Shown: piece by piece, positions 7,876-10,819 of the stretch
Position numbering within the stretch: the stretch's first letter is position 1
How the letters are laid out: each line of letters starts with the position of its first letter
NCBI GenBank assembly: GCA_027027485.1
Contig: JALVLL010000157.1
Span: 1-10,819, forward strand
From: Candidatus Bipolaricaulota bacterium
Lineage (GTDB): Bacteria; Bipolaricaulota; Bipolaricaulia; Bipolaricaulales; Bipolaricaulaceae
Direction of reading: 5' to 3'
Length of the DNA stretch: 10,819 nt
Translations under genes and position numbers: made by a program
Notes under the pieces: model-generated
Told to the model about the DNA's origin: nothing
Database searches by the model: none
The model's input: the letters and a program-made list of their open reading frames with translations, nothing else

Positions 7876-7926
7876 CGCCCCACCTCCCCGAAAGAAGGTG
7901 TTTTTCTATGATCTACAGCTGTTCAG

Positions 7927-7953
7927 ATTATGGGGTTTCAACGTAAAAGACAA
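7927..7953 (-). promoter_or_regulatory. Candidate promoter of the secreted operon
   Basis: On the minus strand, TTGTCT (7948-7953) and CATAAT (7927-7932) lie 15 bases apart. They match the sigma-70 hexamers at 4 and 5 of 6 positions. Transcription would begin near 7920, giving a leader of about 45 bases before the hydrolase GTG at 7875. The spacing is short, so this is only a candidate. It is the best pair seen in the 145-base divergent region. Confidence 0.35.
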
Positions 7954-7998
7954 ATCAGGAAGCGATGCGTTCGAAAAACGTCGGGACCTCTTTACGTT
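7940..7998. repeat. 8-base inverted repeat in the divergent intergenic region
   Basis: AACGTAAA (7940-7947) is exactly inverted as TTTACGTT (7991-7998), with 43 bases between. The left arm overlaps the spacer of the candidate operon promoter and the right arm lies just before the trmO start. It could be a looped or paired regulator site, or chance. Confidence 0.3.
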
Positions 7999-8005
7999 TC
8001 CCCGC

Positions 8006-8011
8006 TACACT
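8006..8011 (+). promoter_or_regulatory. trmO: Possible -10 element of trmO, near-leaderless
   Basis: TACACT fits the TAnnnT pattern of a -10 hexamer and ends 9 bases before the trmO ATG, so the transcript would have almost no leader. No good -35 hexamer is visible, and the ATG lacks a real Shine-Dalgarno (only CCCAGG). Both points suit a leaderless mRNA of the kind known from other bacteria. Confidence 0.3.
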
Positions 8012-8020
8012 GTCCCCAGG

Positions 8021-8515
8021 ATGAGCGGACGCGGGGAAGTTATCTATGTGCCCATCGGCGTGATCAGGACGCCTTTTCTTGAGCCAAAGGGGACGCCGAT
8101 CCAGCCTCCAGCGGCGAAGGGCGTGGAGGGGCGTGTTATCGTATTCCGCGAGTACGCGGAGGGGTTGGCCGACCTCGGGGGCTTCTCCCACGTGATCCTC
8201 ATTTATCACTTCCATCTCAGCGGGACCCCCAAGCTGAAGGTGCGGCCGTACATGGACGACCGGAAACGCGGCGTCTTCGCCACCAGGGCCCCGGCGCGTC
8301 CCAACCCCATCGGGTTTTCGGTGGTGCGGCTCCTAGGGATCAAGGGAAACGTGTTGCACGTCGCCGATGTAGACATCGTGGACGGAACGCCCCTATTGGA
8401 CATCAAACCCTATGTTCCCGAGTTCGACGCGGTCCCGGAAGCCAGGATCGGCTGGCTGGAAAAACGCATCGGGAGGCTCCCCCAAGCGCGCGACGACGGC
8501 CGCTTTGCCGATTAG
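8021..8515 (+). CDS. trmO: tRNA (N6-threonylcarbamoyladenosine-37)-N6-methyltransferase, TrmO/TsaA family
   Basis: Encodes 164 residues. TrmO methylates t6A at position 37 of tRNAs reading ACY codons, using S-adenosylmethionine, in the cytoplasm. Family marks in order are PIGVIRTPF (11-19), GTPIQP (24-29), LADLGGFSHVILIYHFH (49-65), the signature RAPARPNPIGFS (89-100) and DVDIVDGTPLLDIKPY (116-131). At 164 residues it is a single TsaA domain, like archaeal and other short members, and lacks the C-terminal domain that makes the E. coli enzyme about 235 residues. The frame is open far upstream, but that part is antisense to the hydrolase gene, and homology begins just after the ATG at 8021, so I start there. 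It is transcribed divergently from the secreted operon and convergently with arsC, overlapping it by 4 bases. No functional link to either neighbour is evident. Short homologues sometimes have unproven substrates. Confidence 0.9.
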   Translation: MSGRGEVIYVPIGVIRTPFLEPKGTPIQPPAAKGVEGRVIVFREYAEGLADLGGFSHVILIYHFHLSGTPKLKVRPYMDDRKRGVFATRAPARPNPIGFSVVRLLGIKGNVLHVADVDIVDGTPLLDIKPYVPEFDAVPEARIGWLEKRIGRLPQARDDGRFAD

Positions 8516-8940
8516 TCCTTTCCGAACGTCCTCTCGAGCCAGCGGGCGATCTCATCTCGCACCCGGCGGAAGGCCTCGAGGCGCTCCTCTTCCGTTCCCT
8601 CGACGGAGGCGGGGTCGGGGAAGCCGGCGTGGAGGTACTCCTTTGCCCCGGGGAAGAAGGGGCAGGCCTCCCTGGCGTGGTCGCACACGGTGACCACGTA
8701 GTCGAACTCCTGGCCCAGGAACTCCTCTATCGATTTGGAGCGGTGGTGGGAGATGTCGATCCCGAGCTCGGCCATGGCCTTTATCGCCAGGGGATGGACC
8801 CGGGTGGGCTCGATCCCGACGCTTTGGGCCTCGAAGCGATCGCCGTAGCGGGCGTTCATGAGGCCCTCGGCCATCTGGGAGCGGGCCGAGTTGTGCGTGC
8901 ACACGAAAAGCACCTTCTTCTTCAAGCTGCTGGCCGTCAT
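8512..8940 (-). CDS. arsC: Arsenate reductase, thioredoxin-coupled (low-molecular-weight phosphatase fold)
   Basis: Encodes 142 residues. The enzyme reduces arsenate to arsenite in the cytoplasm using thioredoxin. The P-loop CTHNSAR (14-20) gives the nucleophilic Cys14 and Arg20. The redox relay is Cys86 and Cys93 in VCDHAREACP (85-94), and FPDP (107-110) holds the general acid Asp109. The spacings 14-86, 86-93 and 14-109 are the same as Cys10, Cys82, Cys89 and Asp105 of the S. aureus pI258 ArsC, which separates it from plain low-molecular-weight tyrosine phosphatases. The ATG at 8940 overlaps the repressor stop (ATGA) and has GTGGAGG just upstream; the longer opening to 8967 lies inside that gene. 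It forms a two-gene operon with the repressor before it. Its TAA shares bases with the TAG of convergent trmO, leaving no space for an intergenic terminator. Confidence 0.95.
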   Translation of the reverse strand: MTASSLKKKVLFVCTHNSARSQMAEGLMNARYGDRFEAQSVGIEPTRVHPLAIKAMAELGIDISHHRSKSIEEFLGQEFDYVVTVCDHAREACPFFPGAKEYLHAGFPDPASVEGTEEERLEAFRRVRDEIARWLERTFGKD

Positions 8941-9269
8941 CCGCCTCCACGGGGTCCGATCACGCAAAGGCCCCCTCTGCGCTTCTTCATGCGGGCCTTG
9001 AGGCGCCGGAGGTCATCCCGAACGGGGAAAAGGAACGGCTCGAGGGCGGAAAGGAGCTCGGAGGGAAGGGGTTCGTAGTAGACCCAGGGGCCTTTGTGTT
9101 CCCCCTTCACGAAGCCGGCGGCTTTGAGGGCGGAGAGGTGACGGGAGACCTTGTACTCCGGGAGGTCCAGGGCATCGGCGAGCTCGCACACGCACACCGG
9201 CTCCCCCACGGCAACTAAAAGCGCGAGGATCCGGAGCCTGGCCGGGCTTCCCAACGCCTTGAACCGCAC
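8937..9269 (-). CDS. arsR: ArsR-family metal-sensing repressor, upstream of arsC
   Basis: Encodes 110 residues with a winged helix-turn-helix: FKALGSPARLRIL (3-15), recognition region LPEYKVSRHLSALKAAG (36-52) and wing VKGEHKGPWVYYEP (54-67). Cys26 and Cys28 in EPVCVCEL match the CxC metal site of arsenite-responsive ArsR proteins, so it probably releases DNA on binding As(III) or Sb(III). The C-terminus is basic (RRLKARMKKRR, 88-98) with one more Cys at 102. It overlaps arsC by 4 bases and presumably represses both itself and arsC through the inverted repeat at 9289-9311. The start is doubtful: the GTG at 9269 is the first usable in-frame codon, leaves only two residues before the conserved FKALG helix, and has GGAG a distant 13 bases upstream. 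An ATG at 9288 in another frame would give a more usual N-terminus. Confidence 0.88.
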   Translation of the reverse strand: MRFKALGSPARLRILALLVAVGEPVCVCELADALDLPEYKVSRHLSALKAAGFVKGEHKGPWVYYEPLPSELLSALEPFLFPVRDDLRRLKARMKKRRGGLCVIGPRGGG

Positions 9270-9288
9270 GCCAGGTATCTTGCTCCAT

Positions 9289-9311
9289 TTTGCAATCGCA
9301 TTTTATGCAAA
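9289..9311. promoter_or_regulatory. Candidate ArsR operator 1 (arsR-arsC side)
   Basis: TTTGCA (9289-9294) and TGCAAA (9306-9311) form a perfect 6-base inverted repeat with an 11-base centre. The minus-strand TAAAAT (9300-9305), a good -10 candidate for arsR-arsC, lies inside it, so a bound repressor would block that promoter. The half-site TTGCA is shared with operator 2. Confidence 0.5.
9300..9305 (-). promoter_or_regulatory. Candidate -10 element of the arsR-arsC operon
   Basis: Minus-strand TAAAAT matches 5 of 6 bases of the -10 consensus and lies inside operator 1. No convincing -35 hexamer was found at 16-18 bases. Transcription would start near 9293, about 24 bases before the GTG at 9269. 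Confidence 0.35.
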
Positions 9312-9331
9312 TAGCCGTGGGGTGCAGCGCC

Positions 9332-9360
9332 TTGACGGCGGGACTGGGCGCGGCTACGCT
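9332..9360 (+). promoter_or_regulatory. Candidate promoter of the arsR-permease operon
   Basis: TTGACG (9332-9337; 5 of 6 matches) and TACGCT (9355-9360; weak, TAnnnT) are separated by exactly 17 bases. The -10 abuts operator 2, so a bound repressor would cover the transcription start near 9367. The leader to the GTG at 9398 would be about 30 bases. Confidence 0.55.
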
Positions 9361-9382
9361 TTATTGCAATATTGTGCAATAA
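9361..9382. promoter_or_regulatory. Candidate ArsR operator 2 (arsR-permease side)
   Basis: TTATTGCA (9361-9368) and TGCAATAA (9375-9382) form a perfect 8-base inverted repeat around a 6-base centre. TGCAATA also recurs directly at a 10-base interval (9365 and 9375), one helical turn. AT-rich dyads of this size just after the -10 are typical ArsR/SmtB operators. It lies directly ahead of the Shine-Dalgarno at 9386-9392. Confidence 0.6.
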
Positions 9383-9397
9383 AGCAAGGAGGGCGAT

Positions 9398-9682
9398 GTG
9401 GACGAACGCCATATCGCCGAAGTGGCCAAGGCCCTGGCGAGCCCCGTGAGGGTAAGGATCCTCAGGATCCTGGAGGAGGGGGAGCGGTGCGGCTGCGAGC
9501 TCGTGCCGCTTCTCGGCCTCGACCCCTCGGTGGTTTCCCGGCATCTGGCGGTCCTCTCCCGGGCGGGGCTGGTGGAGTCCCGCCGCGAGGGGGTCAGGAT
9601 CCTTTGGCGCCTTTCAAGTCCCGAGATCCCCCTCCTCCTCCGGTGCCTCGAGAACCTAGCTTGCGAAAAGGAGGCGGTATGA
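9398..9682 (+). CDS. arsR: ArsR-family metal-sensing repressor, upstream of the permease
   Basis: Encodes 94 residues forming a compact winged helix-turn-helix: EVAKALASPVRVRILRIL (8-25), recognition region LDPSVVSRHLAVLSRAG (41-57) and wing VESRREGVRILWRL (59-72). Cys31 and Cys33 (RCGCEL) occupy the CxC position used by arsenite-sensing ArsR, and Cys83 and Cys89 near the C-terminus could add ligands. It likely represses its own operon from the inverted repeat at 9361-9382. The GTG at 9398 is chosen because AAGGAGG lies 5 bases upstream and the product starts at the usual distance before the first conserved helix; the ATG two bases earlier is in another frame. The stop overlaps the permease ATG. 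It is only distantly similar to the divergent repressor, although both contain VSRHL in the recognition helix. Confidence 0.93.
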   Translation: MDERHIAEVAKALASPVRVRILRILEEGERCGCELVPLLGLDPSVVSRHLAVLSRAGLVESRREGVRILWRLSSPEIPLLLRCLENLACEKEAV

Positions 9683-10819
9683 GCCGGAACCCGAAGATCG
9701 CGGCTTGGATCGTGGGCACGTTCCTGTTCGCCTACTTCGTCCCCTTCTCCCACCCGAAGGTCCAGCGGGCCCTCACCGAGGCGTTCCTGATGCTTCAAGA
9801 GTACGCGCGCCAACACGTCCTCACCTGCCTCGTTCCCGCCTTCTTCATCGCCGGGGCGATCTCGGTCTTCATCTCCCAGGCGGCGGTAATCCGTTATCTC
9901 GGCTACCGGGCGAAAAAGGTCCTTGCCTACGGGGTAGCTTCGGTTTCGGGGACGATCCTTGCCGTGTGCTCCTGCACTGTTCTTCCCCTGTTCGCCGGGA
10001 TCTACCGGCGGGGGGCGGGGCTTGGTCCGGCCATCGCCTTCCTCTACTCGGGCCCGGCGATAAACATCCTCGCCATCATCCTCACCGCCAGGGTCCTGGG
10101 GGCCTCGCTGGGCCTGGCCCGGGCGATCGGGGCGGTCATATTCTCCATCGCCATCGGCCTCTCCATGCACCTCATCTTCCGCAAGGAGGAACGGGAAAAG
10201 GCCGAGGCGGCGCTGGCTATCCCTGAGCCCGAGCGCCCTAAACGTCCTCTGTGGAAGACGGCGGTGCTCTTCGCGCTCATGATCGCGGTGCTTGTCTTCG
10301 CCAACTGGGGCAGGCCGAGCTCGGTAATCCTGCATCTTGCCGATGGGACCACCATCACCGGGATCCGCGCCGGCGAGGAGGCCGAGGCCATCATCGTCAA
10401 GCTCCCGGATACCGGGGAGATGCTGCACATAGCGAAGGAGAAGATCGTCTCCACCGAATACGCCCCCGGCGCCTATACCACCCTGTGGCGTTACCGTTTC
10501 GGGGTGGCGGGCTTCTTCCTCCTCGTCCTCCTCTCCCTCCTTCCCTCGTGGATGGACCGGGAGGAGGGGAAGGCCTGGCTCCACTCCACCTGGGACTATG
10601 CGGTGATGATCCTCCCGTACCTCTTCGGCGGGGTGCTGGTGGCCGGGTTCCTTTTGGGGCGTCCGGGTTCCGAGGCCCTGATCCCGGCCCGCTGGATCCA
10701 GGTTGCGGTAGGGGGGAACTCCTGGGCGGCGTGTGCCATCGCCTCGGTGGCCGGGGCCCTGATGTACTTCGCCACCCTCACTGAGGTCCCCATCCTCCAG
10801 GGGCTGATCGGGGCGGGGA
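9679..10819 (+). CDS. DUF318/COG0701 permease (ArsP-like), partial, with inserted soluble domain
   Basis: 380 codons are visible before the right edge. About eight or nine membrane segments appear near 9-24, 48-66, 82-108, 115-137, 148-167, 193-210, 273-289, 305-326 and 341-365. The family signature is complete: AVCSCTVLPLFAGIYRRGAGLG (95-116, Cys97 and Cys99) followed by AIAFLYSGPAINI (118-130), and ATLTEVPIL (365-373) opens the second half. Family members in ars operons export arsenicals (ArsP type, methylarsenite), and others are proposed Cu/Zn exporters, so the cargo is open. Basic loop 168-192 points to the cytoplasm, so the inserted beta-rich segment 213-268 should lie outside the membrane. 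The ATG overlaps the repressor stop (ATGA), with AAGGAGG 4 bases upstream. Co-expression with ArsR supports metalloid efflux. Confidence 0.88.
   Translation, partial: MSRNPKIAAWIVGTFLFAYFVPFSHPKVQRALTEAFLMLQEYARQHVLTCLVPAFFIAGAISVFISQAAVIRYLGYRAKKVLAYGVASVSGTILAVCSCTVLPLFAGIYRRGAGLGPAIAFLYSGPAINILAIILTARVLGASLGLARAIGAVIFSIAIGLSMHLIFRKEEREKAEAALAIPEPERPKRPLWKTAVLFALMIAVLVFANWGRPSSVILHLADGTTITGIRAGEEAEAIIVKLPDTGEMLHIAKEKIVSTEYAPGAYTTLWRYRFGVAGFFLLVLLSLLPSWMDREEGKAWLHSTWDYAVMILPYLFGGVLVAGFLLGRPGSEALIPARWIQVAVGGNSWAACAIASVAGALMYFATLTEVPILQGLIGAG

Noticed and set aside
7577..8020. N-terminal extension of trmO back to 7577
   Set aside because: It is antisense to the hydrolase gene and unlike any TrmO N-terminus. 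Homology begins right after the ATG at 8021.
8500..8560. Bidirectional terminator between trmO and arsC
   Set aside because: The stop codons overlap, and I see no GC stem followed by a T-run on either strand nearby.
9361..10584. 407-codon open frame on the minus strand, antisense to the second arsR and the permease
   Set aside because: It is an Arg/Gly/Asp/Glu-rich shadow of clear ArsR and DUF318 coding sequence, with no recognisable domain.
1..10819. CRISPR arrays, tRNA or rRNA genes, insertion sequences, attachment sites
   Set aside because: No regular direct repeats, tRNA-like arms, transposase motifs or terminal inverted repeats were seen. Nearly all bases are accounted for by coding sequence.

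Overview
The window comes from a GC-rich bacterium. GTG starts are frequent (four of eleven genes by my reading). Genes are packed tightly: five of the seven same-strand junctions are 4-base ATGA/GTGA overlaps, and one convergent pair shares bases of its stop codons. Purine-rich Shine-Dalgarno sites precede most starts. Taxonomy cannot be fixed from this sequence. The style (secreted propellers, compact operons, a short TrmO) would suit a thermophilic or uncultured lineage such as Bipolaricaulota/Acetothermia, but that is a guess.

Region 1 (7875 down to 1, minus strand, running off the left edge) is a six-gene operon. Every product starts with a signal peptide or signal anchor. In transcription order they are: a two-part alpha/beta-hydrolase with a full Ser-Asp-His triad; three consecutive WD40/TolB-like beta-propeller proteins, the last with an extra C-terminal domain; a GH5-like TIM-barrel glycosidase; and a second TIM-barrel protein of the GH114/TM1410 type, cut at its C-terminus. 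Junctions are -4, +15, +20, -4 and -4 bases, so one transcript is likely. The second and third propellers are paralogues. The operon looks like an exported polysaccharide- or ester-processing module paired with exported propeller proteins. I do not recognise it as a named system.

Region 2 (7876-8020) is a 145-base divergent intergenic region. It holds a candidate promoter for the secreted operon, an 8-base inverted repeat, and a possible -10 element very close to the next gene. That gene, trmO (8021-8515, plus), encodes a short single-domain tRNA t6A37 methyltransferase.

Region 3 (8512-10819) is an arsenic-response locus with two divergent arms. On the minus strand, an ArsR-family repressor overlaps arsC, a thioredoxin-coupled arsenate reductase with all expected cysteines. 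On the plus strand, a second ArsR-family repressor overlaps a DUF318/COG0701 permease, cut by the right edge, that carries an unusual inserted soluble domain. The 128 bases between the two repressors contain two TTGCA-type inverted repeats, each next to one promoter, which are good candidates for ArsR operators. The simplest model is that ArsC reduces arsenate to arsenite, the permease exports an arsenic (or other metal) species, and the two repressors sense the metal through CxC motifs.
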